From: Parasphingopyxis algicola
GTDB taxonomy: Bacteria; Pseudomonadota; Alphaproteobacteria; Sphingomonadales; Sphingomonadaceae
DNA length: 64,000 nt
Reading direction: 5' to 3'
Assembly (NCBI RefSeq): GCF_013378075.1
Contig: NZ_CP051131.1
Span: 2,740,501-2,804,500 of the forward strand
Shown here: positions 17,233 to 26,127 of the stretch, one piece after another
How positions within the stretch are numbered: the stretch's first letter is position 1
How the letters are laid out: the number at the start of each line of letters is the position of its first letter
Position numbers and translations under genes: made by a program
The notes under the pieces: model-generated
Databases searched by the model: none
Told to the model about the DNA's origin: nothing
What the model saw: only the letters and a program-made list of their open reading frames with translations

Positions 17233-17349
17233 TCAGCCGCTTTCGCGTTTCCCGTCCGTCTTCTGGTCGCGCGCCTGGCCCTTGCGGCGGCGCAGATTCT
17301 TGCGCAGCTCTTCGGCCAGCCTTTTCGCACGTTCGTCCTTGTCTGCCAT
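17233..17349 (-). CDS. small basic protein (38 aa), probably a conserved sphingomonad ORF
   Basis: A 38-codon ORF begins ATG-GCA-GAC-AAG and encodes a highly charged helical peptide with the core RAKRLAEELRKNLRRRKGQA. The pattern (short acidic start, LAEELRxNLRRRKxQAR, charged tail) is one I recall from small uncharacterised proteins that recur in Sphingomonadales genomes. I cannot confirm a match here. It has no signal peptide or membrane segment; the cluster of arginines would suit nucleic-acid or ribosome binding. The ribosome binding site is weak (GGGCAG about 10 nt upstream). It lies between the aminopeptidase P gene and the tRNA-Thr promoter, facing neither. Confidence 0.6.
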   Translation of the reverse strand: MADKDERAKRLAEELRKNLRRRKGQARDQKTDGKRESG

Positions 17350-17394
17350 GGCCGTCACGCTGCCCAAAACCGCGCAAAAAGCCAAGTCTCGTCC

Positions 17395-17424
17395 TTGACA
17401 TCTTCACCCTTCCGCGCGCATAGG
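17395..17424 (+). promoter_or_regulatory. probable sigma-70 promoter of tRNA-Thr(GGT)
   Basis: A perfect -35 hexamer TTGACA at 17395-17400 is followed after 17-18 nt by GCATAG/CATAGG, a weak -10. It sits about 30 nt upstream of the tRNA 5' end at 17451, the right distance for a tRNA transcript with a short leader. The -10 is not close to consensus. Confidence 0.45.
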
Positions 17425-17450
17425 CTCGCCCGCATTCCGGCAAATGGCAC

Positions 17451-17525
17451 GCTGCTGTAGCTCAGTGGTAGAGCGCACCCTTGGTAAGGGTGAGGTCGAG
17501 AGTTCAATTCTCTCCAGCAGCACCA
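17451..17525 (+). tRNA. tRNA-Thr (anticodon GGT)
   Basis: A 75-nt cloverleaf with encoded CCA. The acceptor stem GCTGCTG pairs with CAGCAGC, the D arm is TAGCTCAGTGGTAGAGC, and the anticodon stem CACCC/GGGTG encloses TTGGTAA, giving anticodon GGT. The T arm is GAGAGTTCAATTCTCTC. It reads ACC and ACU. A TTGACA promoter lies upstream. The proteins seemingly encoded on the opposite strand are antisense readings of the tRNA. Confidence 0.97.
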
Positions 17526-17682
17526 TTCCTGTCCGAAACGCACCTTTCTGATCGGTCTTACGGTCAACAAAGTCTTTACACATCACCGATATCTAAAAGG
17601 GCTGCGAACAGCCGGTCCGGCATAGACCGGATGGTCGATTGCTTTGTGGTTCTTGCAATGCCTAACTCGCGAGGTGGGGTGG

Positions 17683-18681
17683 ATGTATCATTGGAACGGA
17701 AAATGGCGGGAATCTGCCGATTTCATCGATGCGACATTCGAAAATGCGGCGATCGGGATCGCGCATGTCGGCCTCGACGGCGCCTGGCTGCGGGTCAATG
17801 AACGGTTGCTCGAAATCGTCGGTTACGAGCGCGACGAGCTGCTCGCCATCACCTTTCAGGACATCACCCATCCCGACGATCTCGAAACCGATCTCGGCCA
17901 GCTCCAGGCGCTGATCAGGGGCGAGATTCCGCATTATCAGATGGAGAAGCGCTATTTCCGCAAGGACGGCGAACTGATCTGGATCAACCTCACGGTCGGC
18001 CTGCAGCGCGGACCCGATGGCGCGCCCGATTTCTGCATCTCGCTGATCGAGGACATTACGCGCCGGAAAGCCGATGAGGAGCATCTGCGGATCCTCGTCG
18101 ACGAACTCAATCACCGGGTGAAGAATACGCTGGCGACAGTGCAGGCGGTTGCGCATATGTCGTTCCGCAAGGACGAACCGGTTGCCGAGGCGAAGAAGGA
18201 TTTCACCGGGCGGTTGCAGGCGCTGTCCAGCGCCCATGACATCCTGACTGAGGAGAAATGGACGGGTGCGGATTTCCGCCAGGTCGTGCGGCGGGCGTTG
18301 CGGCCGTTCAATCTCGACAATGCCGATCGCCTGAGCCTGGAAGGCGGCAAGGTCCGGCTCGAATCGCGCCAGGCATTGACCCTTGCGATGGCGATCAACG
18401 AGCTGGCGACCAACGCGATCAAATATGGTGCGCTTTCGACCGAACAGGGGTCGGTCGCGTTGCGATGGCGGCGGATACGCGGCGAAGACGGTGTGGCGTT
18501 CCGGTTCGAGTGGACCGAGCGCGGCGGACCGCGATGCGCGGCGCCCGAGCGCTCCGGCTTCGGTTCGACGCTGTTGACCAGGATATTGCCCGGCGATTTT
18601 GGCGGAAAAGCGGTGCTCGACTATCGGGAAACCGGTTTGAAATATATATTGTCGGCGCCATGGCCTGGCGAGGCCGGATGA
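17683..18681 (+). CDS. PAS-domain sensor histidine kinase, HWE family
   Basis: The product is a 332-residue soluble kinase with an N-terminal PAS fold at residues about 12-125 ([34 protein letters not shown]) plus its PAC tail ([15 protein letters not shown]). An HWE-type transmitter follows. The phosphoacceptor His is near 143 ([20 protein letters not shown]), and the ATP-binding part carries the N box [16 protein letters not shown] and ends with G-rich motifs (GFGSTLL). HWE kinases are characteristic of alphaproteobacteria and often act in light or stress signalling. There is no membrane segment. The ATG at 17683 is chosen for GAGG 8 nt upstream; earlier starts in frame lack a ribosome binding site. 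It precedes a single-domain receiver by 18 nt, its likely partner. Confidence 0.93.
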   Translation: MYHWNGKWRESADFIDATFENAAIGIAHVGLDGAWLRVNERLLEIVGYERDELLAITFQDITHPDDLETDLGQLQALIRGEIPHYQMEKRYFRKDGELIWINLTVGLQRGPDGAPDFCISLIEDITRRKADEEHLRILVDELNHRVKNTLATVQAVAHMSFRKDEPVAEAKKDFTGRLQALSSAHDILTEEKWTGADFRQVVRRALRPFNLDNADRLSLEGGKVRLESRQALTLAMAINELATNAIKYGALSTEQGSVALRWRRIRGEDGVAFRFEWTERGGPRCAAPERSGFGSTLLTRILPGDFGGKAVLDYRETGLKYILSAPWPGEAG

Positions 18682-18699
18682 CAGGTTGATCGGGGGGGC

Positions 18700-19095
18700 A
18701 TGCAGATGTCGGATACCATGCCGGAGAAGGTGTTGATCGTCGAAGACGAGCATATGCTCGCTTACGTCTTGCAGAACATGATCGAGTCCCTCGGCGTGCC
18801 CGAGGTGAGCCATGCCGCGACGCTCGCCGACGCACAGAACCTGGTCGACGAACAGCAGTTCGATTTCGCATTTCTCGACATCAATCTCGGCAAGGAAAGT
18901 TCCATTCCGCTCGCGCACGAGCTGGATCGGCGCAATGTCCGGTTCGTTTTCGCGTCCGGATATGATTCCCAATATGAAGCCGAGGGCCTGAGCGCGCCCC
19001 TGTTGCGCAAACCGCTGGGGCTGGAGGAAATTCGCGCGGCGCTGACGTCCGATCGGCCCGACGAGACGGTCGAGCGGATCGGGCGCATCGGTTGA
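18700..19095 (+). CDS. single-domain response regulator (receiver only)
   Basis: This is a 131-residue receiver domain without an output domain. The acidic pocket is in VLIVEDEHML, the phosphoacceptor Asp near residue 57 (FDFAFLDINLGK), the switch Ser in FASGYD near 88, and the conserved Lys in LRKPLGLEEI near 106. It is encoded 18 nt downstream of the HWE kinase and should receive phosphate from it, as in kinase-receiver pairs that work through further phosphorelay or protein binding. A run of G before the ATG at 18700 serves as ribosome binding site; a second ATG two codons later is also possible. Confidence 0.93.
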   Translation: MQMSDTMPEKVLIVEDEHMLAYVLQNMIESLGVPEVSHAATLADAQNLVDEQQFDFAFLDINLGKESSIPLAHELDRRNVRFVFASGYDSQYEAEGLSAPLLRKPLGLEEIRAALTSDRPDETVERIGRIG

Positions 19096-19126
19096 CCTTT
19101 CCGCGTCCGCATATCATGCGGCTCGC

Positions 19127-20134
19127 ATGCGCTTTTTCTCCGACAATGCCGCCGCCGTCTCCCAGCCCGTGCTTGATGCGCTGGCCGCTGCGAACAGGGT
19201 CGATACCGCCTATGACGACGATGCGCTGAGCCAAAAGCTCGATGGTGCCTTCGCCGAGATTTTCGAGACCGACGTCACCGCGCTCTGGGTCTCGACCGGC
19301 ACCGCCGCCAACGCGCTCGCGCTGACCGCACTGTGCCCGCCGCATGGCGCGATCATCTGCCATGAAGAAGCCCATATCCAGAATGACGAGTGCGGCGCGC
19401 CGGAATTCTACACCCATGGCGCGAAGCTGTTGCTCGGGACGGGCGAGGGCGCCAAGCTCGCGACGGACGAGGTCGAACGCATCGCCGCGACGATCCGCGA
19501 CGACGTCCACCAGATGCAAGTTGCCGCGCTCTCGATCACCCAGGCCAGCGAATATGGCATGGTCTACACGGCGGACGAGGTGCGGGCGCTCGGCGATCTG
19601 TGCCGGTCGCGCGGCTGGGCGCTCCATATGGACGGTGCGCGTTTCGCCAATGCCGTCGCGCATCTCGATTGCGCGCCCGCCGACATCACCTGGCGTGCGG
19701 GTGTCAACATATTGAGCTTCGGCTGTGTGAAGAATGGCGGGCTGTCGGCCGAGGCGATGATCCTGTTCGGCGATGCCCGCGAAAAGGCGGCCGAAATCCG
19801 TTACCGGCGCAAGCGTGGCGGGCACCTGCTTTCGAAGGGCCGCTATCTGGCCGCCCAGATATTGGCGATGCTCGAGGACGATCTCTGGCTGGCCAATGCG
19901 CGCGCGGCGAACGCGGGCGCGCGGCTGATCGCCGAGGCGGCGCCCGGCCGGCTCGTCCATCCTGTCGAGGCCAATGAGGTGTTTATCCGTCTCAGCGCGG
20001 AAGATGCCGCCTCTCTGCGCGCGGCCGGGTTCGATTTCTACGATTGGGGCATCGGCGAGGCCCGGTTCGTCACCAGCTGGGACCAAGGCAAGGAAGAGGT
20101 GCGCCCGTTGGTCGAAGCGATCGTCGCCCTATGA
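19127..20134 (+). CDS. low-specificity L-threonine aldolase family protein
   Basis: The product is a 335-residue fold-type I PLP enzyme of the beta-eliminating lyase/threonine aldolase group, which splits threonine or allo-threonine to glycine and acetaldehyde. Family blocks are the opening FFSDNAAAVSQPVLDAL, the STGTAANALAL phosphate-binding loop, ICHEEAHIQNDECGAPEF, the cofactor Asp in LHMDGARFANAVAHL, and the PLP lysine in SFGCVKNGGLSAEAMILF. Its stop overlaps the start of the EamA transporter by 4 nt (ATGA), so the two are co-transcribed; the transporter may move a substrate or product amino acid. Confidence 0.92.
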   Translation: MRFFSDNAAAVSQPVLDALAAANRVDTAYDDDALSQKLDGAFAEIFETDVTALWVSTGTAANALALTALCPPHGAIICHEEAHIQNDECGAPEFYTHGAKLLLGTGEGAKLATDEVERIAATIRDDVHQMQVAALSITQASEYGMVYTADEVRALGDLCRSRGWALHMDGARFANAVAHLDCAPADITWRAGVNILSFGCVKNGGLSAEAMILFGDAREKAAEIRYRRKRGGHLLSKGRYLAAQILAMLEDDLWLANARAANAGARLIAEAAPGRLVHPVEANEVFIRLSAEDAASLRAAGFDFYDWGIGEARFVTSWDQGKEEVRPLVEAIVAL

Positions 20135-21075
20135 ATCAGCCCGTCGCGGCGGATGCGGACACGAATTTCTGGACGCCGCGGATCCTGCTCTCCTTCCTGC
20201 TGATCTCGCTGATCTGGGGTTCGACCTGGATCGTTATCAAGGACCAGCTGGCGAGCGTGCCGCCGGTCTGGTCGGTCAGCTACCGGTTCCTCGCGGCAAG
20301 CCTTGCGATGTTCCTGGTTGTCGCCGTTCGCCGGCAACCGCTGATGCTCGACCGGCGCGGCCATTTCTGGGCCGTGCTGCTCGGTTGCAGTCAGTTCGCG
20401 CTCAATTTCAACTTCGTCTACGGCGCGGAGCTCTTCATCACGTCGGGGCTCGTCGCGGTGATGTTCGCGCTGCTGATGGTCCCCAATGCGATCCTCGGCC
20501 GGATATTTCTCGGCCAGCGGATTACCGCCAGCTTCGTGATCGGATCGGGAATCGCGATTGCCGGCATCGCCTTGCTGTTCGTCCAGGAATATCGCCTGGC
20601 GCCGGTCGGCGGGAGCGCGGTCTTTATCGGGATCGGCCTCACGTTGGTGGCGATTCTCTGCGCCTCGACGGCGAACATCCTGCAGGCGAGCGAAGGCGCA
20701 GGGGCCCATCCGATCCTGACCCTGATTGCCTGGGCGATGCTGTGGGGGGCGCTGTTCGACGCGCTGTTCGCGCTGGCGACGGTGGGCCCGCCGGTCATCG
20801 AGATGCGGCTCGGCTATCTGGCCGGTGTCCTGTATCTCGGTGTTATCGGCTCGGCCGTCACCTTCCCGATCTATTTCGGCCTGATCCGCGAGATCGGGGC
20901 GGCCCAGGCTGCCTATACCGGGGTTATCGTACCGATCGTCGCGATGGTCTTCTCGACCTTTCTGGAAGGCTATGTCTGGTCACCGCTCGCGATCGCCGGT
21001 GCGGTGCTGGCGATTGCCGGGCTGCTCTACGCGATGCGCGCCCGGCGGCCGAAACGGCCCCGCATTCCGGCCTAG
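20131..21075 (+). CDS. EamA/DMT-family transporter
   Basis: The product is a 314-residue inner-membrane protein with two EamA repeats and about ten hydrophobic segments (first ILLSFLLISLIWGSTWIVI, with the family STW). The start is the ATG at 20131 that overlaps the threonine aldolase stop (ATGA); a longer in-frame reading from 20044 would lie inside the upstream gene. EamA proteins of this type export amino acids or metabolites. Pairing with threonine aldolase hints at threonine or glycine, which is inference. Its 3' end overlaps the convergent epimerase gene by 4 nt. Confidence 0.92.
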   Translation: MNQPVAADADTNFWTPRILLSFLLISLIWGSTWIVIKDQLASVPPVWSVSYRFLAASLAMFLVVAVRRQPLMLDRRGHFWAVLLGCSQFALNFNFVYGAELFITSGLVAVMFALLMVPNAILGRIFLGQRITASFVIGSGIAIAGIALLFVQEYRLAPVGGSAVFIGIGLTLVAILCASTANILQASEGAGAHPILTLIAWAMLWGALFDALFALATVGPPVIEMRLGYLAGVLYLGVIGSAVTFPIYFGLIREIGAAQAAYTGVIVPIVAMVFSTFLEGYVWSPLAIAGAVLAIAGLLYAMRARRPKRPRIPA

Positions 21076-21872
21076 ACGGCGGCGACGGCCCTGAGCCCGG
21101 CGCGATAATCGGGATAGGCCGGCGTCCATCCCAACAGCCGTTTCGCCTTCCCGTTCGCCACCCGGCGATTCTCCGAATAGAAGCCGCGCGCCATGTCGCT
21201 CAGTCCGGCTTCGTCCATGGTCTGGAGCGGCGGCGGTTCGACGCCGAGCAACCGGCAGCCATAGGCGACGACATCGTTGTGCGGCGCGGGCCGATCGTCG
21301 GCGAGATTATAGACGCCCGCCGGCCCTTCGAACCCCGCCATAACTCCGGCGACGATGTCATCGGCATGCACCCGGCTGAACACCTGTCCGGGCAGGTCGA
21401 TCCGGTGCGCCTTCCCCGAGCGGATGCGATCGAGAACCGACCGCCCCGGACCGTATATCCCGGGCAGGCGGAAGACGCGGATATCGCCGCGCAGCCCCTG
21501 CCAGGCCGCATCGGCCTCGGCGCGGGCCTTGCGCCGTCCACCGCCGATCGGGGCGGTCTCATCGACCCAGGCGCCATCGGTGTCGCCATAGACGCCCGTC
21601 GAGGACAGATAGCCGATCCAGCCGGCCGGTGCCTCGGCCAGCGCCGCGCCATAGGTGTCGAGAACGATATCGCGGCCATCCACGGGAGGCACCGAGGAGA
21701 GGATATGGCTCGCTGCGCCGAGAGCTGCGGTGACCGCCTCACGGTCGTCGAAAGCCATGGCGTCCGGTCCCGCGGCACGGCGCGTGGCCGACACGATCCA
21801 ACCCTCCGAACGCAGTCGCTCGGCCAAAAGCCCCGCCGTGTAGCCGAGCCCGAAAATCAGCATATGCGGCAT
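21072..21872 (-). CDS. NAD(P)-dependent epimerase/dehydratase-like SDR protein
   Basis: The product is a 266-residue atypical extended SDR (YeeZ-like). It has an N-terminal Rossmann motif (MLIFGLGYTAGLLAERLRSE), a conserved YLSSTGVYGDTDGAWVDE block near residue 90 that supplies the serine and tyrosine region, and VFRLPGIYGPGRS near 133. A C-terminal NGKAKRLLGWTPAYPDYRAGL resembles the end of sugar epimerases. It lacks a canonical YxxxK at the expected place (YGDTD instead), as in other YeeZ-like members. It overlaps the EamA gene tail to tail by 4 nt. Substrate unknown. Confidence 0.86.
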   Translation of the reverse strand: MPHMLIFGLGYTAGLLAERLRSEGWIVSATRRAAGPDAMAFDDREAVTAALGAASHILSSVPPVDGRDIVLDTYGAALAEAPAGWIGYLSSTGVYGDTDGAWVDETAPIGGGRRKARAEADAAWQGLRGDIRVFRLPGIYGPGRSVLDRIRSGKAHRIDLPGQVFSRVHADDIVAGVMAGFEGPAGVYNLADDRPAPHNDVVAYGCRLLGVEPPPLQTMDEAGLSDMARGFYSENRRVANGKAKRLLGWTPAYPDYRAGLRAVAAV

Positions 21873-21978
21873 GGACTAGCCTGCCTCCGTCGGTATCAGA
21901 TATGCCGCCATCATCGTGCCCTCCGGATAAACTCTGCCCGGCCCGATTGTGCCGCCGGGCCGGGGCGATTAGAGGGCA

Positions 21979-24582
21979 ATGATGTCCGATATGCAATCCG
22001 CCGCCGCAACTCCGTCCGTCACCCGCCGCGAGGACTATCGGCCGCCCGACTGGCTCTTGCCCGAGATCGCTCTCGATTTTCAGCTCGATCCGGTACGGAC
22101 GACGGTGCGGGCGCGGCTGACGGTCGTCCGGAACGAGGCGCATGACGAACCGCTGCGGCTCGACGGCGATGGGCTGAAGCTGCTCGAAGTCTGGCATAAT
22201 GGCAAACGCCTGGAAGAGGGCGACTGGCAGCTCGACAATGACCGGCTGACGATCCCGTTGGAGGGCGGTGAGGCGATCGTCGAGACGCTCGTCGAGATCG
22301 CCCCCGAAAAGAACAGCCAGCTGATGGGGCTCTACGCGTCTGGCGGGATCCTCTGCACGCAATGCGAGGCCGAGGGGTTTCGCCGGATCACCTTCTTCCC
22401 GGACAGGCCGGACGTGCTCTCGCGATACAGCGTGCGGATGGAGGCCGATCGCGATCGTTTTCCCGTCCTCCTCTCCAACGGCGAATGCATCGAAAGCGGA
22501 GACGGGGAGGACGGGCGGCATTGGGCGCGCTGGTACGATCCCTGGCCCAAGCCCTGCTATCTGTTCGCGCTGGTCGCCGGCGATCTTGCGGCCAATCGCG
22601 ACAGTTTCACCACCCGTTCGGGCAAGGAAGTGGCGCTCGCCATCTGGGTGCGCGAGGCGGACCTCCCCAAGACCGGCCATGCGATGGCCGCGCTCAAGGA
22701 TTCTATGGCCTGGGACGAGCGCGTCTATGGCCGCGAATATGATCTCGACCAGTTCAACATCGTGGCCGTCTCCGATTTCAATTTCGGGGCGATGGAGAAC
22801 AAGTCGCTCAACATCTTCAATTCGCGTTACATCCTCGCCGATGCCGAAACCGCAACGGATGCGGATTTCGATGCGATCGCGGGTGTCGTCGCGCACGAAT
22901 ATTTCCACAACTGGTCGGGCAACCGGGTGACCTGCCGGGACTGGTTTCAGCTCTCGCTGAAGGAAGGTTTCACCGTCTTTCGCGACCAGCAATTCTCGGC
23001 CGATCAGGGATCGGAAGCCGTGGCGCGGATCGGCGACGTCCGGATGCTGCGCGCCGCGCAATTCCCCGAAGATGCCGGTCCGCTCGCCCATCCCGTGCGC
23101 CCGGAAAGCTATATCGAGATTTCGAACTTCTACACGGCGACGGTCTACAACAAGGGCGCCGAGCTTATTCGCATGGTGCAGGCGATCCTCGGGCCGGAAG
23201 ATTTCCGCAAGGGTTCCGATCTCTATTTCGAGCGGCATGACGGCGAGGCAGCGACCTGCGAGGATTTCGTGACCGCGATGGAGGATGCGAGCGGCGCCGA
23301 TCTCGGGCAGTTCCGCCTCTGGTACCGCCAGGCGGGCACGCCCAAGGTTACCGCGAGGCTGGATCATGACGCCGAAGGCGCGCGGGCGGTGCTCACCCTG
23401 TCGCAGACCGTCCCCGCCACGCCGGACCAGGCGGAGAAGCGGCCGATGGCGATCCCGCTCAAGACCGCGCTGCTCGGGGAGAAGAGCGGCCGGCCGATCG
23501 TTCCGGAACGGCTGGTGATGCTTGAGGAAGAGAGCCAGGAGATCGTGTTCGACGGACTGACCGAGCGTCCGGTTCTGTCGATCAACCGCCATTTCACCGC
23601 GCCGGTGACCGTCGAGAGCAACAAGGACCCGAAAACGCTCGCCTTTCTTTCGGCGCATGACGACGATCCCTTCGCCCGCTACGAGGCGATGCAGCAGCTG
23701 ATGGTCGAAACCATCATCGACGCCGTATCGGGGCGGCAGACCGATCACGCGCCGGTCATCGAGGCGGTGCGCCGGACGCTGGCGGACGGCGATCTCGACA
23801 AGGCCTTTATCGCCGAAGCCGTCATCCTTCCCAGCGAAAGCTTTGTCGGGGACCAGATGCTCGTCGTCGATCCCGAGGCGATCCACAAGGCGCGCGAGGC
23901 GCTGCGTGGCGATCTCGCGCGCTCGCTGGCCGAAGATTGGCGCGCCGCCTATGCGGCATCGAGCGGCAATGCCTATGAATACAGCCCGGCGGCGAAGGGC
24001 CTGCGCCGGCTGCGCGCGGTGGCGCTCGGCTATATCGCGGCGGACGGGGCGGACGATGCGCCAGGGCTCGCGGTACGCCAGTTCGAGGGTGCCGACAATA
24101 TGACGGACCGGCAGGCTGCGCTCGGCGTGCTCGCCAATAGCGACTGGCCCGAACGGATCGCCGCGCTCGACGATTTCTATGCGCGCTATCGCGACGATGC
24201 GCTGGTGCTCGACAAATGGTTCATGGTGCAGGCGATGTCGATCCGCGACGATACGGTGACGGCCGTCGAGGCGCTCGCCGCGCATCCCGATTTCAGCATC
24301 GAGAATCCCAACCGGCTGCGCTCGCTGGTCGGTGCGTTCGGCGGGAACCAGCGCGCCTTTCACACGGCATCGGGCCGCGGCTATCGCTTCCTCGCCGATT
24401 TCATCCTCAAGGCCGACGCCATCAACCCGCAAACCGCCGCGCGCCTGTTGCCGCCGTTGGGCAAGTGGCGGCGGTTCGACGAGCAGCGCGGCGCGATGAT
24501 GCGGGCAGAGCTCGAGCGGATATTGGCGGCGCCAGACCTTTCCAAGGATGTCTTCGAACAGGCCTCGAAGAGCCTCGGCTAG
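21979..24582 (+). CDS. pepN: aminopeptidase N (M1 family)
   Basis: The product is an 867-residue zinc aminopeptidase of the gammaproteobacterial PepN type. It has the substrate-binding GAMEN motif near residue 270 (FGAMENKSLNIFN) and the zinc site HEYFHNWSGNRVTCRDWFQL followed by KEGFTVFRD near 305, with both His and the distant Glu. The C-terminal HEAT-like helical domain is intact. Length matches the family. It cleaves neutral and basic N-terminal residues in the cytoplasm; no signal peptide is present. Start is the first of two adjacent ATG codons, with AGAGGG 5 nt upstream. Its TAG abuts the convergent lipoprotein gene's stop with no gap, the two sharing the palindrome CTAGCTAG. Confidence 0.96.
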   Translation: MMSDMQSAAATPSVTRREDYRPPDWLLPEIALDFQLDPVRTTVRARLTVVRNEAHDEPLRLDGDGLKLLEVWHNGKRLEEGDWQLDNDRLTIPLEGGEAIVETLVEIAPEKNSQLMGLYASGGILCTQCEAEGFRRITFFPDRPDVLSRYSVRMEADRDRFPVLLSNGECIESGDGEDGRHWARWYDPWPKPCYLFALVAGDLAANRDSFTTRSGKEVALAIWVREADLPKTGHAMAALKDSMAWDERVYGREYDLDQFNIVAVSDFNFGAMENKSLNIFNSRYILADAETATDADFDAIAGVVAHEYFHNWSGNRVTCRDWFQLSLKEGFTVFRDQQFSADQGSEAVARIGDVRMLRAAQFPEDAGPLAHPVRPESYIEISNFYTATVYNKGAELIRMVQAILGPEDFRKGSDLYFERHDGEAATCEDFVTAMEDASGADLGQFRLWYRQAGTPKVTARLDHDAEGARAVLTLSQTVPATPDQAEKRPMAIPLKTALLGEKSGRPIVPERLVMLEEESQEIVFDGLTERPVLSINRHFTAPVTVESNKDPKTLAFLSAHDDDPFARYEAMQQLMVETIIDAVSGRQTDHAPVIEAVRRTLADGDLDKAFIAEAVILPSESFVGDQMLVVDPEAIHKAREALRGDLARSLAEDWRAAYAASSGNAYEYSPAAKGLRRLRAVALGYIAADGADDAPGLAVRQFEGADNMTDRQAALGVLANSDWPERIAALDDFYARYRDDALVLDKWFMVQAMSIRDDTVTAVEALAAHPDFSIENPNRLRSLVGAFGGNQRAFHTASGRGYRFLADFILKADAINPQTAARLLPPLGKWRRFDEQRGAMMRAELERILAAPDLSKDVFEQASKSLG

Positions 24583-25161
24583 CTAGCCGGCGACCCAGTC
24601 GGAAAATTCGATCGCCATGCGGTTGGCGGCGCGGTTGAGCGCCTGTGCCACGCTCTGCGCGTCCTGCGAGAAAACCTGCTCGCGCTGCTCGAATCGCCGC
24701 GTCCGCACCCCGTCCGGCCCGCTGATCGTCGCGTCGTAGACGATCAGCGTCTCGTTGGTCCGCGCGTCCAATCCGAACTCATGCAGCTGGCCGCGAACGA
24801 TCGTTCCCGGATCCTCCGAATAGGTCGCCGGATCCAGCACGACCCGGCCGGAACGGGCGGCAACGACTTCGCTGAGCAGCGCGCGGAACAGCTCGTTCGG
24901 CGTGTCGACCCAGAGCGCGTTGGTCAGATAGGCGATCGTCGTCTCGCCGGTCTGGACGGGTAGCCGGTTGGTGATCAGTTTCTGGGGCACTTCGGGCCGC
25001 GCGATCGTGAGCGCCTGGCCCATGGATGCGGTACGGCTCGATCCGCTTTCGATCTGCTGGTCGGGGCTCAGCGCCATGAGGAAGGGCGGCGGTTCCGAGC
25101 CGAAGCTGATGCAGCCGGTCAGCGCTGCGAGCGCGATCAACGGAAAGAGGCGTTTCATCAT
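24583..25161 (-). CDS. ABC-type transport auxiliary lipoprotein of the Mla-like operon
   Basis: The product is a 192-residue lipoprotein with lipobox LTGC (Cys17) and the fold of the PqiC/YmbA-like ABC auxiliary family (PF03886 type). Its strands are in the order ALTIARPEVPQKL, TIAYLTNALWVDTPNELF and a C-terminal amphipathic helix. It is the last gene of the permease-ATPase-MCE-lipoprotein operon, starting 6 nt after the MCE gene. In homologous systems this lipoprotein is anchored to the outer membrane and contacts the MCE subunit. No mlaC-like soluble carrier is present next to it. Confidence 0.9.
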   Translation of the reverse strand: MMKRLFPLIALAALTGCISFGSEPPPFLMALSPDQQIESGSSRTASMGQALTIARPEVPQKLITNRLPVQTGETTIAYLTNALWVDTPNELFRALLSEVVAARSGRVVLDPATYSEDPGTIVRGQLHEFGLDARTNETLIVYDATISGPDGVRTRRFEQREQVFSQDAQSVAQALNRAANRMAIEFSDWVAG

Positions 25162-25167
25162 CGGCTC

Positions 25168-26112
25168 CTATTGCGGCTCATAGTCGGGCAAGCGCTCGGT
25201 GCCGATCAGCGATCCGGCACCTTCGCGATTGATGCGTTGCGAAATCGCCGTCAGCGATTCGGACATTTCTCCAAGATCGCGGACCAGCTGGCCGATTTCG
25301 GGGACGGTTTGCTGCGAAAAGGCATTGAGGCCTGGCTCGGCGGCGGTAATGGTGCGGTCGAGCGACTCCATGCTCGATTCTGCGGAGGCGACCGCGGAGC
25401 GCAGGTCGCGCATCAGCGCCTGGCCTTCGGTGCCGAGCAGATTGTCGGTCGTATCGGCGAGCTCGCCGATCTCGGTGACCGCGACCCCGACCTGGCGGAT
25501 GGCGACCCGGGTCTCGGCGAGGGTCGCGGCTATCTCCGGCCCGCGTGCGGCGAGTTCGGAGGTCAGGCGCTCGGTATTTTCTAGGATCGCGGCGATCGAA
25601 TTCTGGTTGCGGTCGCCGAGCAGTTCGGTAAGCCGTTCGGTCAGCGTCGTCAGGCGTTCGAGCAGGCGCGGTGCGCTGTTGAGCAGCTCCCCGAAGGCGC
25701 CGGGGCGGGTCGGAATGACCGGCACGCCGCCCGGCCCCGGTTCGTCGATCGGCTCGGCGCCCTGAACGCCGCCGTCGAGCGATATCTGCGACACGCCGGT
25801 AAAGCCGATGCCCTGGATCGTTGCTGTCGTGCCTTCCAGCACGGGCACATCGCCATTGATCCGGATGCGGACGCGGACGAATTCCGGATTGTCGGGAACC
25901 AGCGCGATTTCCTCGATCTGGCCGACCGGGACGCCGGAATAGGTCACCCCCGATCCGCGCGCCAGCCCGTCCACGGACTGGGCGAAATAGATATCATAGG
26001 CGCTGTCGCTGCTGTCTCCGAGGCGGGCAAGCCAGACGGTGAAGAGGATCAGCCCCGCGACAAGCAGCAGCACGACGCTGCCCACGAGAATCTGGTTCGA
26101 TCGGTTTTCCAT
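25168..26112 (-). CDS. mlaD: MlaD/MCE family substrate-binding subunit
   Basis: The product is a 314-residue single-pass membrane protein with an N-terminal TM helix (ILVGSVVLLLVAGLILFTVW) and one MCE domain (residues about 40-120, DIYFAQSVDGLARGSGVTYSGVPVG). A long helical C-terminal part follows, rich in heptads with repeated ERLT and TLAETR segments. MCE proteins form hexameric periplasmic rings that pass lipids between membranes. The long coiled C-terminus is typical of PqiB/Mce-like single-domain forms from alphaproteobacteria. It lies between the ATPase (15-nt gap) and the lipoprotein gene (6-nt gap). Confidence 0.94.
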   Translation of the reverse strand: MENRSNQILVGSVVLLLVAGLILFTVWLARLGDSSDSAYDIYFAQSVDGLARGSGVTYSGVPVGQIEEIALVPDNPEFVRVRIRINGDVPVLEGTTATIQGIGFTGVSQISLDGGVQGAEPIDEPGPGGVPVIPTRPGAFGELLNSAPRLLERLTTLTERLTELLGDRNQNSIAAILENTERLTSELAARGPEIAATLAETRVAIRQVGVAVTEIGELADTTDNLLGTEGQALMRDLRSAVASAESSMESLDRTITAAEPGLNAFSQQTVPEIGQLVRDLGEMSESLTAISQRINREGAGSLIGTERLPDYEPQ

Positions 26113-26127
26113 CCGTCCCTCCCGGCC

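Noticed and set aside
17355-17570. Apparent minus-strand protein with a WRELNSRPHPYQGCALP stretch
   Set aside because: It is the antisense reading of tRNA-Thr(GGT), a common annotation artefact.
21739-24432. 897-codon open frame opposite pepN
   Set aside because: A shadow ORF: Arg/His/Asp-rich composition without motifs, fully opposite a clear M1 aminopeptidase.
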